Positions 45,875-57,104 are shown, numbered from the stretch's first letter. The stretch: DNA of 64,000 bases from Opitutaceae bacterium (GCA_015075305.1 JABTUS010000009.1:227211-291210), one strand, 5' to 3'. The notes: generated by a model not told the origin, from the sequence alone. Translations and numbers: made by a program.

Positions 45875-46593
45875 AGTGTGAAGGAAGGAGGGGCAATCAG
45901 GGCGACAAACTCCCCCTTGATGCTGACAGTCGCGAGCCGCTCGCGGACTTCGCCGCTACGTCCAACGAGGAACAGTTCGTGGAGCTTGGTCACCTCCTTG
46001 GCGATGCAGACGACACGATCAGGTCCCAGGCATGCCACGATTTCATCGGCAAACTTGAGGATGCGATGGCAGCTTTCATAGACCACAAGGGTGTAGTCAA
46101 AATCGCGATACTTGTTGAGAAAAGCGGTTCGTGCGGCGGATCTTGGCGGAAGGAAACCCACGAACAGAAAACCGTGGGTGGGCAGACCGGAGGCGCTCAG
46201 TACGGCCGCCAGCGCGGTGGGGCCCGGCACCGGAACCACGGGAAGACCCAGTCGGCGGCAGGCCCTGACGAGGCGAAAGCCGGGGTCGCTCAAGCCGGGT
46301 GTTCCCGCGTCGCTGACAACCGCCACTGATGCTCCGCCGCGGATTCGCTCGGCGAGTTCATCGGCCACCTTCTCCTCATTGTGTTCGTGGTAGGAAACCA
46401 ACTCGCGGCGCAGTCCAAAACGTGAGAGCAGAGCGCCTGTCGTGCGTGTGTCTTCGCATGCCACGACATCCACGGCGCCAAGAAGAGCTCTGGCGCGTTC
46501 GGATACGTCGGCGAGATTTCCGATCGGTGTTGCGATGACGTACAGATGCCCCGGTGTCGGCACGAGCGAGCGGTTGTGAGACGCGTCAGTCAT
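45871..46593 (-). CDS. rsmI: 16S rRNA (cytidine 1402-2'-O)-methyltransferase
   Basis: From the ATG at 46593 (MTDASHNRS) the protein has 240 residues; an ATG at 46611 adds six. It has the SAM-dependent tetrapyrrole-methylase fold: LYVIATPIGNLADVSERA at the start, then ACEDTRTTGALLSRFG, VVSDAGTPGLSDPG and VPVPGPTALAAVLSASGLP. These are the standard RsmI motifs. It methylates C1402 of 16S rRNA, tuning the ribosomal P site. It is cotranscribed with the Ppx/GppA gene by a four-base overlap. Confidence 0.95.
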   Translation of the reverse strand: MTDASHNRSLVPTPGHLYVIATPIGNLADVSERARALLGAVDVVACEDTRTTGALLSRFGLRRELVSYHEHNEEKVADELAERIRGGASVAVVSDAGTPGLSDPGFRLVRACRRLGLPVVPVPGPTALAAVLSASGLPTHGFLFVGFLPPRSAARTAFLNKYRDFDYTLVVYESCHRILKFADEIVACLGPDRVVCIAKEVTKLHELFLVGRSGEVRERLATVSIKGEFVALIAPPSFTL

Positions 46594-46704
46594 GCAACGA
46601 GAGAGGAACAAGCGCTGGATTGTCGCAATGCCCGTGACTGGGCGAAGAAAGAAATCCGGCGCAACGCGCGCCGGATTGAAACTGTCTGAACCTTTCGATT
46701 CGTG

Positions 46705-46869
46705 CTACCGGCCCGCCCCTGGGGTCTGCCCCATCCCGGGAACCTGCCCCTCCCAATTGGCCGGGCGGCTCCACGGAATTGAAGTATCCCGCTGGGAGGT
46801 GCAGCCGGATGCGGCGAAGCAACCAGCCAGGATAAGCAAGGCAAAGAGGACACGGGGCAGGTGTTTCAT
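46705..46869 (-). CDS. Very small lipoprotein
   Basis: This 54-residue protein starts at the ATG at 46869. It has Lys-His after Met, a hydrophobic core (VLFALLILAGCF) and the lipobox FAASGC with the lipidated Cys near residue 23. The mature part is only about 32 residues (TSQRDTSIPWSRPANWEG followed by QVPGMGQT) and ends with Gly/Arg. Trp-rich short tails of this type recur in Opitutales lipoproteins as far as I recall, but this was not checked. It sits between rsmI and pgi on the same strand. No function can be assigned. Confidence 0.7.
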   Translation of the reverse strand: MKHLPRVLFALLILAGCFAASGCTSQRDTSIPWSRPANWEGQVPGMGQTPGAGR

Positions 46870-46965
46870 GTTTTTGCGAAGTTGGAGATCGATCGCTGAT
46901 TGGGCAAGCTGACCGTATTCATTGTTCCATCAAATGTTGGGTGCCAACACTACGACGGCGCAATT

Positions 46966-48534
46966 TCATACGGAATAAGTGCTTTCGTACCAAGGGCTTT
47001 TGCCTTGTCTTTTGGCAAGGCCATTGGCGACCAGGCGCTCGAGGATCTTGTAGACCTGTTCTGTGTGTTCGGGGGCGCCAATGTGCGCGGCCAGCGATTC
47101 CGGCGTGTGAGCCTTGCCCGGCATGGATGCCAGTGCAGCCGCCACCTTGACCTTGATGACGAGCACGCCGCCCGCCGCCTTCTTCCCAGCCTCGACTCCG
47201 GGCTGGTGGTAGGCGTTGATGCCGATCAGGGAAGCGTACAGTCCGACAACCCGCTCGTAGAGGGCGATGAGCATGCCGATCGTTCGCGGTGAAATCTCGT
47301 TCACGGTGATGGTCAGCGAAGAGCGATCCTTCTCCGACAGGGCATCGCGTGTTCCGAGCAGGAACCCCTGGAGGTAGTCGCCGGAGGTTACTCCAGGATC
47401 GACCTCGAGCGAGGTGCCGGCGCGATCCTTCAGGACTTCGATGAAGGTGACGAAGAAGTTGTTAACGCCCTCCCGGAGCTGCTGGACATAGGCGTGCTGG
47501 TCCGTGGAGCCCTTGTTTCCGTAAACCGCGATGCCCTGATTCACGACGCGGCCCTGAAGATCGAGCTCCTTTCCAAGGGATTCCATCACGAGCTGCTGGA
47601 GATAACGTGAGAAGAGCAGCAGACGGTCCTTGTAGGGGAGCACAACCATGTCCTTCGATCCGCGAGCCTCTGTGGCGAAGTACCACATCAATGCAATCAA
47701 CGCGGCGGGATTTTCCGAGGTGGTCGTGCCGCGGGTGACGGTGTCGACAGCGGATGCACCCGCGAGCAGGGCATCGATATCGATGCCCTGAAGCGCGGCT
47801 GGCAGCAGGCCGACTGCGCTCAGCTCCGAAGTGCGGCCTCCAACCCAGTCCCACATGGGAAATCGTGCAAGCCATCCCTCCTTTTCGGCGGTCTGGTCGA
47901 GCCTCGAGCCCGCCCCTGTCACAGCAACCGCATGCCGGCTGAAATCGAGTCCCGCCGCCTTGAATGCCATTGCGGCCTCAAGCTGGCCGTTGCGGGTCTC
48001 CGGGGTGCCGCCCGATTTTGAAATCACCACGACCAGAGTCGTGGGAAGCCTGCCAGCGAGGCCGGCGAGAACGTAGTCGATGCCATCGGGGTCCGTGTTG
48101 TCGAAGAAGGAGACGGCCATGCGGTCCTTGCCGGGGCGGCCCAGCGCATGATGAACAAACTGCGGGCCGAGCGCGGATCCCCCGATGCCGACCACCAGCA
48201 GATGGGTGAACTTGCCTGAAGGACCATGTACCACGCCCTCGTGCACCTTTGAGGCGAACGCCTTGATCGCACCCAGAGTCTGAGAGATCTCTGCCTTCAA
48301 TCCGGCGGTTGGAGCAAGTTCGGGAGCCCTTAGCCAATAGTGTCCCACCATTCGATTTTCGTCCGGATTGGAAATGGCGCCCGTTTCCAAAGCTTTCATC
48401 GCAGCGTAAGCCGACTGCATCGGCTTTTCCATTGTCGCCAGGAATCCGTCCGGAAACGGGATGCGGCTGATGTCGACGGAAAGGCCGAGATCGGGGTTCT
48501 GGTACAGGTATTTCTTGAATCGGGACCAGCTCAT
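46966..48534 (-). CDS. pgi: Glucose-6-phosphate isomerase
   Basis: The 522-residue protein has the PGI motifs: [36 protein letters not shown] (substrate phosphate site) and [18 protein letters not shown], whose His/Lys-type residues serve in catalysis. The C-terminal part (about 430-522) is an added winged-helix-like region ([20 protein letters not shown]) as found in some Verrucomicrobia. It interconverts glucose-6-phosphate and fructose-6-phosphate in glycolysis. It is followed on the opposite side by ilvD, 95 bases upstream, in the same direction. Confidence 0.93.
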   Translation of the reverse strand: MSWSRFKKYLYQNPDLGLSVDISRIPFPDGFLATMEKPMQSAYAAMKALETGAISNPDENRMVGHYWLRAPELAPTAGLKAEISQTLGAIKAFASKVHEGVVHGPSGKFTHLLVVGIGGSALGPQFVHHALGRPGKDRMAVSFFDNTDPDGIDYVLAGLAGRLPTTLVVVISKSGGTPETRNGQLEAAMAFKAAGLDFSRHAVAVTGAGSRLDQTAEKEGWLARFPMWDWVGGRTSELSAVGLLPAALQGIDIDALLAGASAVDTVTRGTTTSENPAALIALMWYFATEARGSKDMVVLPYKDRLLLFSRYLQQLVMESLGKELDLQGRVVNQGIAVYGNKGSTDQHAYVQQLREGVNNFFVTFIEVLKDRAGTSLEVDPGVTSGDYLQGFLLGTRDALSEKDRSSLTITVNEISPRTIGMLIALYERVVGLYASLIGINAYHQPGVEAGKKAAGGVLVIKVKVAAALASMPGKAHTPESLAAHIGAPEHTEQVYKILERLVANGLAKRQGKSPWYESTYSV

Positions 48535-48629
48535 GAGGCGGTTTTCCTGGTGAAATGATGCGTGTGTGAGGCCGAATCAACTGGACCATCCGGGGCGACC
48601 TCCAGGCCCCGGACGGATCCGTCGAGTTG

Positions 48630-50330
48630 TCAGAGATACTTGTCCGTCACGGCGCCCTCGGACGCGGTGGTGACCAAGGCGGCGTATTTCGCCAGCACCC
48701 CGCGAGTCTCCTTTGGCTTCTTCGGTTTCCACGCCTTGAGGCGGGCCTTGATTTCCTTTGCAGGCAGATTCAGCGAGAGTTCATTCCTGACGGCGTCGAT
48801 CGAAATCGGGTCGCCGTTTCGAATGATCGCGATGGGGCCCCCGATGGCGGCTTCGGGGGTGATGTGGCCCACAACGAACCCGTGGCTTCCGCCTGAGAAA
48901 CGGCCGTCCGTGATCAGGGCGACGTCCTTGCCGAGGCCCTTGCCCATGATGGCGCTGGTGGGTCCCAGCATTTCACGCATGCCGGGGCCGCCGCGCGGCC
49001 CCTCATTGCGGATGACGACGACGTGGCCGGCCTTGACCTTGCCATCGAGAATTCCGTGCAGGGCGGCCTCCTCCGACTCGAACGTGATCGCCTTGCCCTC
49101 AAAACGAAGGCCCTCCTTTCCGGTGATCTTGGCAACGGCCCCCTCGGGAGCGAGATTGCCATAGAGAATGCGCAGGTGGCTGTCGGGCTTGATTGGATTG
49201 GAGAGAGGACGAACAACGTCCTGATCGACCGGATAAGGACGTACATCCTTCAGGTTCTCAGCCAGCGTCTTGCCGGTCACGGTAAGCACATCGCCGTGAA
49301 GCAGGCCTGCGTCGAGGAGCACCTTCATGAGCGGGGGAAGGCCACCGACGCGGACCAGGTGGGACATGTTGTATTTTCCGGATGGTTTCAGATCGGCCAG
49401 AACCGGGACGCGCTTGCCGATGCGTGTAAAGTCATCGATCGACAGTTTGACTTTGGCGGTGTGCGCCATGGCAAGCAGGTGGAGCACGGCATTGGTCGAG
49501 CCAGCGAGGGCGATCACGACGGTGATGGCGTTTTCAAATGCCTTTTTCGTCAGGATGTCGCTTGGCCGGATACCTGCCTTGAGCAGGGCGAGCGCGGCGG
49601 CACCGGCGCGGCGGCAGTCGTCCTTCTTTTCGGCACCGACTGCGAGCTGGGCGGAGCTGTTTGGCAGGCTGAGTCCCAGTGCCTCGATTGCGGAGGCCAT
49701 GGTATTGGCGGTGTACATGCCGCCGCAGGAACCAGGACCGGGAATCGAGCAGCCTTCGATGGTCGCGAGGCCCTTGTCGTCGAGCGTGTGGGCGGCGTGT
49801 CTTCCCACAGCTTCAAACACCGAGACAATATCGCATTCCGCCTTTGAGTCGGGATGGATGCCTGGCAGGATGGTTCCTCCGTAGACAAACACGCTGGGCC
49901 GGTTCAGGCGTGTCATGGCCATGACGCAGCCTGGCATGTTCTTGTCGCATCCGCCGATGGTGACCAGGGCGTCGAAACCCTCCGCGCCTGTGACGGTTTC
50001 GATCGAGTCGGCGATCACCTCGCGCGAGACAAGCGAGTAGCGCATGCCCGACGTGCCCATGGAAATGGCGTCCGATACGGTGATCGTTCCAAAAATGATG
50101 GCTTTGCCCCCCGCCGCATTGGCGCCTGCCTCCGCTTCGCGGGCGAGCTGGTCGATGTGCATGTTGCAGGGTGTGACCATGCTCCAGGTTGATGCTATGC
50201 CGACGACGGGCTTTTTGAAATCGCCGTCTTTGAAGCCGACGGCGCGCAGCATGGAGCGGTTGGGAGCGCGGTCCGGGCCGTCGAGCACGATGGAGGAATA
50301 GGGGCGTTGCGGGTCTGCTGTGGAGCTCAT
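48630..50330 (-). CDS. ilvD: Dihydroxy-acid dehydratase
   Basis: The 566-residue protein has the IlvD/Edd motifs: ITIGGCDKNMPGC, GSCGGMYTANTMAS (Fe-S cysteines are in these) and ITDGRFSGGSHGFVVGH near residue 485. The length and motifs match DHAD of branched-chain amino-acid synthesis rather than phosphogluconate dehydratase. It dehydrates 2,3-dihydroxyisovalerate and its methyl homologue. The start at 50330 lies 113 bases from the divergent scpB start. No other ilv genes are in the window. Confidence 0.93.
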   Translation of the reverse strand: MSSTADPQRPYSSIVLDGPDRAPNRSMLRAVGFKDGDFKKPVVGIASTWSMVTPCNMHIDQLAREAEAGANAAGGKAIIFGTITVSDAISMGTSGMRYSLVSREVIADSIETVTGAEGFDALVTIGGCDKNMPGCVMAMTRLNRPSVFVYGGTILPGIHPDSKAECDIVSVFEAVGRHAAHTLDDKGLATIEGCSIPGPGSCGGMYTANTMASAIEALGLSLPNSSAQLAVGAEKKDDCRRAGAAALALLKAGIRPSDILTKKAFENAITVVIALAGSTNAVLHLLAMAHTAKVKLSIDDFTRIGKRVPVLADLKPSGKYNMSHLVRVGGLPPLMKVLLDAGLLHGDVLTVTGKTLAENLKDVRPYPVDQDVVRPLSNPIKPDSHLRILYGNLAPEGAVAKITGKEGLRFEGKAITFESEEAALHGILDGKVKAGHVVVIRNEGPRGGPGMREMLGPTSAIMGKGLGKDVALITDGRFSGGSHGFVVGHITPEAAIGGPIAIIRNGDPISIDAVRNELSLNLPAKEIKARLKAWKPKKPKETRGVLAKYAALVTTASEGAVTDKYL

Positions 50331-50443
50331 GGGAAAATCGGATCAATGAAACCAAATGACCGCTTCACGGGCAAGCGGTGTTTTCCGTTTCTTTCGGGGT
50401 TGCTTCGGTGGAAGGAGGCCAGCATCAAAGCGCTTTTCGCGGC

Positions 50444-51442
50444 ATGGCGTTCAATCTTCAGAAAGTACTCAAGGCGCTCCTCTTTTCGTCGAGCCAGCCT
50501 CTTGCCATCAAGGACATTCAGGCTGCCTTCGCACGGTTTCATGAACAGGCTGTACTGCCTCTGGCGCCGGCGCGGGATACGGATGCGCCGGCTCCCTCCC
50601 AGTCCTCGACCGAAGTCAATTCAGGCGCTGACACTTCCGCGGGCCAGGATTCATCGGCATCGGCGGATGCACAGGCAGTCGAAAGTCCAGCAACTGAACC
50701 CGAGCCGGCGGTTACCGAACCGGAGAGTGTCGAATTGTACCTGGATGTGCCGTCGCTGGTGACGGCGACGCAGATTCGGGAGGCGATGGAAGCGCTTGCC
50801 GCTGCGATTCGCGAGGAGAATGGCGTCTTCCTGCTCGTCGAGGGCCCAACGGGCTACCGTCTGGTCACGCATCCCCGCTACGCGAGATGGATTCGCATCC
50901 TGCGCGATGAGCCTCCGCCGGTGAAGTTGACGCAATCGGCGCTGGAGACTCTGGCGATCATCGCCTACCGCCAGCCTGTCACGCGCACGGAGATTGAAAC
51001 GATCCGGGGAGTTTCCGCGGAGGCGGGGCTGGGCAAGCTCCTGGAGCGCGACATGATCTATGTCGTCGGGCGGGCCGACCTGCCCGGCCGGCCGCTGCAA
51101 TACGGGACGACGGACAGATTTCTCGATTTCGTCGGCGTGAAATCCCTCGTGGAGCTTCCGTCCTCAGACGTGCTGTCGCCCCGTCAGATTGACGAGTGGC
51201 TGAAGAGCGCGATCAATCCGAAACCCCTTACGGATGCGGAAATGGGCCTGCCACTCGAGGAAGGCGAGGGTTCCTCACCCAATCGTGAGTCGGTTGCCAT
51301 TGAACATGCGGTCCCGGGACCGGCGGAGTTGCCGGACATTGAGGCGCCGGATGAAGGGGGGCGGGGCAGTGTGATGGAAATCACGCCGACGCCGCTTGCG
51401 GAAGCGCCGAAGGACGATCAGAAGAATTCACATTCGGCCTGA
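50444..51442 (+). CDS. scpB: Segregation and condensation protein B with unusual insert and tail
   Basis: From the ATG at 50444 (MAFNLQKVLKALLFSS) the protein has 332 residues, compared with about 180-200 usual for ScpB. The first winged-helix region starts at residue 1, but a Ser/Ala/Pro/Glu-rich stretch of about 60 residues (about 40-103) interrupts it. The core then continues with SALETLAIIAYRQPVTRTEIETIRG and the second winged helix. A low-complexity tail runs from about 235 to 332. ScpB forms the SMC-ScpA-ScpB condensin needed for chromosome segregation. The last base of its stop is the first base of the pheA start. Confidence 0.85.
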   Translation: MAFNLQKVLKALLFSSSQPLAIKDIQAAFARFHEQAVLPLAPARDTDAPAPSQSSTEVNSGADTSAGQDSSASADAQAVESPATEPEPAVTEPESVELYLDVPSLVTATQIREAMEALAAAIREENGVFLLVEGPTGYRLVTHPRYARWIRILRDEPPPVKLTQSALETLAIIAYRQPVTRTEIETIRGVSAEAGLGKLLERDMIYVVGRADLPGRPLQYGTTDRFLDFVGVKSLVELPSSDVLSPRQIDEWLKSAINPKPLTDAEMGLPLEEGEGSSPNRESVAIEHAVPGPAELPDIEAPDEGGRGSVMEITPTPLAEAPKDDQKNSHSA

Positions 51443-52521
51443 TGGACCTCGCACACATTCGTTCCCAGATAGACTCCCTCGACCTGCAGATTGTCGAACT
51501 GCTGAATCAGCGTCTTTCACTTGCCGCGGAAATTGGGAAAGTGAAGCGCAGCCAGGGCGGACGCATCTATGTGGCGGAGCGGGAGGATGCGGTGTTCCGG
51601 AAAGTGTGCGAGTTGAACCGCGGTCCGATCAAAAACGACGCGTTGAAGGCCATCTACCGCGAAATCATGTCGGCGGCGATCGCGCTGGAGAAGCCGCTGC
51701 TCATCGCGTTTCTTGGCCCGGAGGCGACGAACACGCACGCCGCCGCGATGAAGAAGTTCGGCGCGAGCGTGGATTACCACGCCATGACGTCGATTGGGGA
51801 CATCTTCACCGCCGTTGAAAAGGGTGAGGCGGACTATGCGGTGATTCCGATCGAGAATTCGACGGAGGGCAGTGTGCGCGAGACGCTCGACTGCTTCGTT
51901 GAGAGCGATCTGAAGATCGTTGCGCAGGTGTATCTGGAGATCACTCACGCCCTGATTTCGAACTCGTCGATTGAGAAGATCCAGAAGGTGTATTCCAAGG
52001 ATCAGGCCATTGCGCAGTGTCGCAACTGGCTGCAGCGCCACCTGCCGCACGCCCAGTTGATCGATGCTGCCAGCACCTCGCGGGCCGTGCAGATCGCCAG
52101 GGAGGAAACCGGTGCAGCGGCAATCGCGAGTGAACTTGCCGCCCAGTTCCACGGGGTCCCGGTCGTCGCGAAAAACATCCAAGACAAGGCTGACAACACG
52201 ACTCGTTTTTTTGTGCTCGGCAAGAAACCCTCGGGCCACGTTGGCAATGGGCGGGACATCTCCAGCTTTCTGATTTCCCTTGGCGATGAGGCGTCAGGAC
52301 GCTCGGGCGCGCTGCTCAAGATGCTCATGCCGCTTGCAGAACGCGGGATCAATCTCTCGAAGATCGAATCGCGGCCGAGCAAGAAACGCCCCTGGGACTA
52401 CTATTTCTTCATCGACGTAAAAGGCCACTTCGACGAACCCGAACTGAAGCAGGCCCTCTCCGAATTGAAGGCATTTTGTCCCCTTGTGAAGTGGTTGGGA
52501 AGCTACCCGTCTGTGGCCTAG
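51442..52521 (+). CDS. pheA: Bifunctional chorismate mutase/prephenate dehydratase
   Basis: The 359-residue protein has an AroQ chorismate mutase domain (residues 1-85, RSQIDSLDLQIVELLNQR), a prephenate dehydratase domain (about 90-275, with LGPEATNTHAAAMKKFG and the catalytic Thr in KADNTTRFFVLG) and a C-terminal ACT domain (about 285-355, with LLKMLMPLAERGINLSKIESRP), the site of feedback inhibition by phenylalanine. It makes phenylpyruvate from chorismate. The coupled start with scpB suggests cotranscription. Confidence 0.95.
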   Translation: MDLAHIRSQIDSLDLQIVELLNQRLSLAAEIGKVKRSQGGRIYVAEREDAVFRKVCELNRGPIKNDALKAIYREIMSAAIALEKPLLIAFLGPEATNTHAAAMKKFGASVDYHAMTSIGDIFTAVEKGEADYAVIPIENSTEGSVRETLDCFVESDLKIVAQVYLEITHALISNSSIEKIQKVYSKDQAIAQCRNWLQRHLPHAQLIDAASTSRAVQIAREETGAAAIASELAAQFHGVPVVAKNIQDKADNTTRFFVLGKKPSGHVGNGRDISSFLISLGDEASGRSGALLKMLMPLAERGINLSKIESRPSKKRPWDYYFFIDVKGHFDEPELKQALSELKAFCPLVKWLGSYPSVA

Positions 52522-52573
52522 TGATCGTTGCGGACCCGAGCCAGGAGCGGCTTCCAGCGGCTGCGGGGATGTA

Positions 52574-53062
52574 CTATCCTTTCAATTGAGCGGCCGGTGA
52601 ATCCGCCCAGACGATGAGCCAGCCGCTTTCGGGATCGACGTAGACGAGCGTCGATGTGGCACCGTCAGCCTGGACAAAGTCGGCGTGGGCAAGTGGTCCG
52701 CGGGAATTCATCGACGAAGCCGGCGCGCGAAAATGCAGCACGAGGGCAAGGGCTGCGGCGGCTCCGAGGGAAAGAGCTGGAACGCCCCATCGAAACCACG
52801 GACTTGAGGTCCTGGGAGAATTTGCCGGACGCCGTGCGCGGATGCGGTCCTGCAGTGTTGTCCATTCGGCGCTGGCGGAAGGCACCGCTGCCTCAAGACT
52901 GGCCTTCCTCATCGCCGCCGAGGCGGCGGAAAGCAGCCGGCGTTGTCGACCGCAGGATGCACATGCCGCGCAATGGGCCTCCAGCTCCGCGAGTTCGTCG
53001 ACGGTAAGGCCGCCATCGGGCTCGCTCAGCAACAGGGGTTCAATTGTGCGGCATGTGGACAT
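52574..53062 (-). CDS. Anti-sigma factor with zinc-binding N-terminus
   Basis: From the ATG at 53062 the protein has 162 residues. Its first 40 residues hold a ZAS-type motif: the Cys in MSTCRTIEP, then HCAACASC, giving the His-x3-Cys-x2-Cys pattern. A membrane segment follows at about residues 85-108 (WGVPALSLGAAAALALVLHF), and a periplasmic tail of about 50 residues. Such proteins hold an ECF sigma factor at the membrane and release it upon an envelope signal. The ECF sigma gene is about 1 kb upstream at 54018, with two small secreted-protein genes between. Confidence 0.85.
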   Translation of the reverse strand: MSTCRTIEPLLLSEPDGGLTVDELAELEAHCAACASCGRQRRLLSAASAAMRKASLEAAVPSASAEWTTLQDRIRARRPANSPRTSSPWFRWGVPALSLGAAAALALVLHFRAPASSMNSRGPLAHADFVQADGATSTLVYVDPESGWLIVWADSPAAQLKG

Positions 53063-53105
53063 TGCCTGAGGCACCTGCAGTCAATTCTGTTGGAGGGCGG
53101 AACGA

Positions 53106-53486
53106 TCAATAGCGACCATAGCCATTGCTGACAACCACACGGTCGTTGTATCCGTGGTCAATCCAGACACGCTCCGTGCGAGTCTCGTAGCACCCCCCCA
53201 CCTGGCTTCTCATGCGGCGGCCGCAGGAGTCGACTGTCACCACCCACCTTGCGGGAATCCAGACGCGCCTGCTGACGGTTTCCCAATGGCCATGGGAGTG
53301 ACCCCGTACGACCACGGGCGGGCTGCAACGATCACCCCGGTCGAAATGCGAACCAACGATGACGCCTCCGATGAAGCCGCCGATGGCGGCGGCAACCTTG
53401 TCGCCCCTATCGCCTGCCCGAACAGGTGAGGCAAGGGAAGTCAGGGCTGCCAGTGCTGCGGTGATTGAGAGGATTTTTGTTTTCAT
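53106..53486 (-). CDS. Small secreted protein with glycine-zipper segment
   Basis: From the ATG at 53486 the protein has 126 residues; the frame is open upstream to 53651, but that part does not look coding. A signal peptide ends at SLASPVRAGD near residue 24. Next comes a Gly-rich hydrophobic stretch (IGGFIGGVIVGSHF) and then repeated basic-aromatic parts such as RRVWIPARW and ERVWIDHGY. Proteins with these W-x-P repeats are common, uncharacterised envelope proteins. It lies 44 bases upstream of the anti-sigma gene, so it may be a member of the same regulon. Confidence 0.7.
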   Translation of the reverse strand: MKTKILSITAALAALTSLASPVRAGDRGDKVAAAIGGFIGGVIVGSHFDRGDRCSPPVVVRGHSHGHWETVSRRVWIPARWVVTVDSCGRRMRSQVGGCYETRTERVWIDHGYNDRVVVSNGYGRY

Positions 53487-53592
53487 GATATTTTGGTGTC
53501 CGCTCAATCTGACGATTCTCATCGCCGATTTATTCCGTGAAATCACGAGTTTCGTAAGCGACTTATTGTAAGCTGCTTGAACAGCCAGGCGA

Positions 53593-54027
53593 TCATCGTG
53601 CGATGACAATGATTGCGTAGGCATCCCCATCCCTGCCTGTTCCGGGTCCACCCAGAACCGCAGGAACGCCCGGACGAAGCGCCAGTCCTGTTTTCATGAG
53701 TGTGCTTTTTCCACGCACCCAGGTGGCATCGATGCGATCGCTGTTTCTGCCTTCGATCTCGAGTTGGAGTTGGTGACCTCCGCCCAGGACGATCCCTCCC
53801 TTGCCCGGAGCGTGGAGGCGCGTGCTGCCTTCGCCGACGAGCCGAAAGCTCTCGAAACGGAGGATTCGTCTCAGGGTCGGCACGTAGGGCTTGAGTTCCG
53901 GATCCGAAGGCCCAGGGCTCCGCGAAGCGGTCACAAGCAATGCCTTGATCTCGGCGGCGGCTCCCGGCGTGGGAACGGCCAGCGTGGCGAAGGCGAATAG
54001 CATGAGGAGGTGGAGAGTCAGTCGCAT
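53593..54027 (-). CDS. Small secreted protein of unknown function
   Basis: The 144-residue protein begins with a signal peptide (about residues 1-25, ending GAAAEI). The mature part is beta-rich (LLVTASRSPG, then LRFESFRLVGEG, HQLQLEIEGR) and has no known catalytic motif. It overlaps the end of the ECF sigma gene by ten bases, so it is translated with it. It might be a sensed or regulated envelope protein. The family was not recognised. Confidence 0.7.
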   Translation of the reverse strand: MRLTLHLLMLFAFATLAVPTPGAAAEIKALLVTASRSPGPSDPELKPYVPTLRRILRFESFRLVGEGSTRLHAPGKGGIVLGGGHQLQLEIEGRNSDRIDATWVRGKSTLMKTGLALRPGVPAVLGGPGTGRDGDAYAIIVIAR

Positions 54028-54653
54028 GGCAGATCCTTGAGTTGCTTGAGCAGAAGTCGACGGGCGTGGTGGAGGCGGGACATGACGGTTCCGACCGGGC
54101 AGTTGAGCGTGGCGGCGATTTCGGCGTAGGATAAACCTTCGAGCTCACGCATGGCGAGCACGGCGCGTGGAACTGCGGGCAGCCCGGCGAGCGCCTTTTC
54201 GAGACGCTCCGCCCGCTCGTGTTCTTCGACATGCTCGCTGGGGCCGGGCCCCGGATCCGGGAATTCCATTTCATGTGCGGTCGTTGAATCGCCGTCGTTC
54301 CGGCTGAAGGGCAGGAAACGGTCGAACCAGCGGCGGCGTTTCCGCACGTGATCGATCGCGCGCCGCGTCGCGAGAGTGAACATCCAGGTCGCGAACCGTG
54401 CCTCGCCTCGAAAGCTCCCCAATTGTTTCCATGCGGAGAACCAGATGTCCTGGCAGAGATCGCGGGCATCCTCGTGATTGCGGACAATGGAGAAGACCCG
54501 CCTGAATACCCCTTCATGGTGCGATTGCATGAGCAGGCCAAATGCCTGCGCCTCGCCATTCCGCGCCCGCGCGATCAGGTCTGATTCGGCATCGGCGGAA
54601 TTGTGGTCTGTGGGGAGGGCCTTTTCCTGATCGGCCATGGAGGCTGGCGGCAT
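54018..54653 (-). CDS. ECF-type RNA polymerase sigma factor
   Basis: The 211-residue protein has sigma region 2 (about residues 42-110, EDARDLCQDIWFSAWKQLGS) and region 4 (about 150-205, LEGLSYAEIAATLNCPVGTVMSR), with a linker rich in Pro/Glu between. No region 1.1 or 3 is present, so it is ECF class. An alternative ATG lies at 54638. It should direct transcription of envelope-stress or starvation genes under control of the anti-sigma factor downstream. It is divergent from the sulfatase gene at 54981. Confidence 0.9.
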   Translation of the reverse strand: MPPASMADQEKALPTDHNSADAESDLIARARNGEAQAFGLLMQSHHEGVFRRVFSIVRNHEDARDLCQDIWFSAWKQLGSFRGEARFATWMFTLATRRAIDHVRKRRRWFDRFLPFSRNDGDSTTAHEMEFPDPGPGPSEHVEEHERAERLEKALAGLPAVPRAVLAMRELEGLSYAEIAATLNCPVGTVMSRLHHARRLLLKQLKDLPCD

Positions 54654-54980
54654 GTTGGAGGCGGATGCGTGCCGTGCAAGTCCTCTCGCATGGCGCTTTT
54701 CCTACTGACGCTGATAGGTGCGGTGCGGATACCAAGCGTCGCCAAAGCGTGCGTGCGCTTGACGTTTGAGGCGCCAGACCGACAAATTCCCGCGGAAGAC
54801 GGAACCGCATGCACATCGTCGTCATCCGCGCTTCACAAGCATCTGTGTGGCGCGGGACGTGTGTGCCGCATCGCGGACGTTCGTGCAGCCTCATTGGTGA
54901 TTCACCGCTGGTGCGTTGAATCGACGGCGGTCTTCAATTGCTTTGAGAAATTCGTGGCGATCTGGCATGGGGTTTTTTCC
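54654..54980. other. Divergent promoter region between sigma factor and sulfatase, no gene
   Basis: This 327-base gap has an open frame in phase with the sulfatase (from 54603), but that part has no signal peptide or family similarity and runs over the sigma-gene start. It probably holds the promoters of both genes. No convincing -35/-10 pair was found by eye. Confidence 0.45.
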
Positions 54981-56744
<1,764 letters not shown>

Positions 56745-57104
56745 GAGGGAGGACGTGGGGAGCATCCATCGTCGGAGCGGGTGCTGTCGTGAAGCGGCGG
56801 TGATCGTGCGTGCCCAATCCGCCGCGCCATGGCTCCGTGCCGTCTGCAACATTGCCGTTGGGCGGGAAAGGCGCGTTCGCAGCGAGCATCGACGTCGCGC
56901 CTCCCGAATCACGGATTCACTACAATTTCTTGCGTGATAGGGATAAAACGCCGAAAATGCGATCGAACCGAAAGTCCCTCCATAATGAAACTATCTGTCC
57001 ATCCGTCTGCGATTTTGATGGTACGGGGAACATTCGTCATGAATTGTGAATGCGACTTGACGGCAATTAGATAAAACTTAGTTTTACCGGCAATTTCGCT
57101 AATC
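56745..57104. other. Intergenic region, no gene seen
   Basis: No convincing coding frame is present in these 360 bases. The left part is GC-rich and the right part (from about 56940) is AT-rich and contains the probable promoter and palindrome of the toxin-antitoxin pair. A short GC-rich inverted stretch is possible after the sulfatase stop, but it is not strong enough to call a terminator. Confidence 0.5.
57072..57086. promoter_or_regulatory. Palindrome upstream of AbrB-type antitoxin, possible operator
   Basis: TAAAAC (57072-57077), a three-base spacer and GTTTTA (57081-57086) form a perfect inverted repeat 19 bases before the antitoxin start at 57105. A TTGACG sequence lies just upstream at 57057-57062. 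Antitoxins of this kind commonly bind such palindromes to repress their own operon, so autoregulation is likely; this is inferred from position. Confidence 0.5.

Noticed and set aside
54603..54980. N-terminal extension of the sulfatase frame
   Set aside because: No signal peptide or homology; a GTG at 54981 begins a clear signal peptide.
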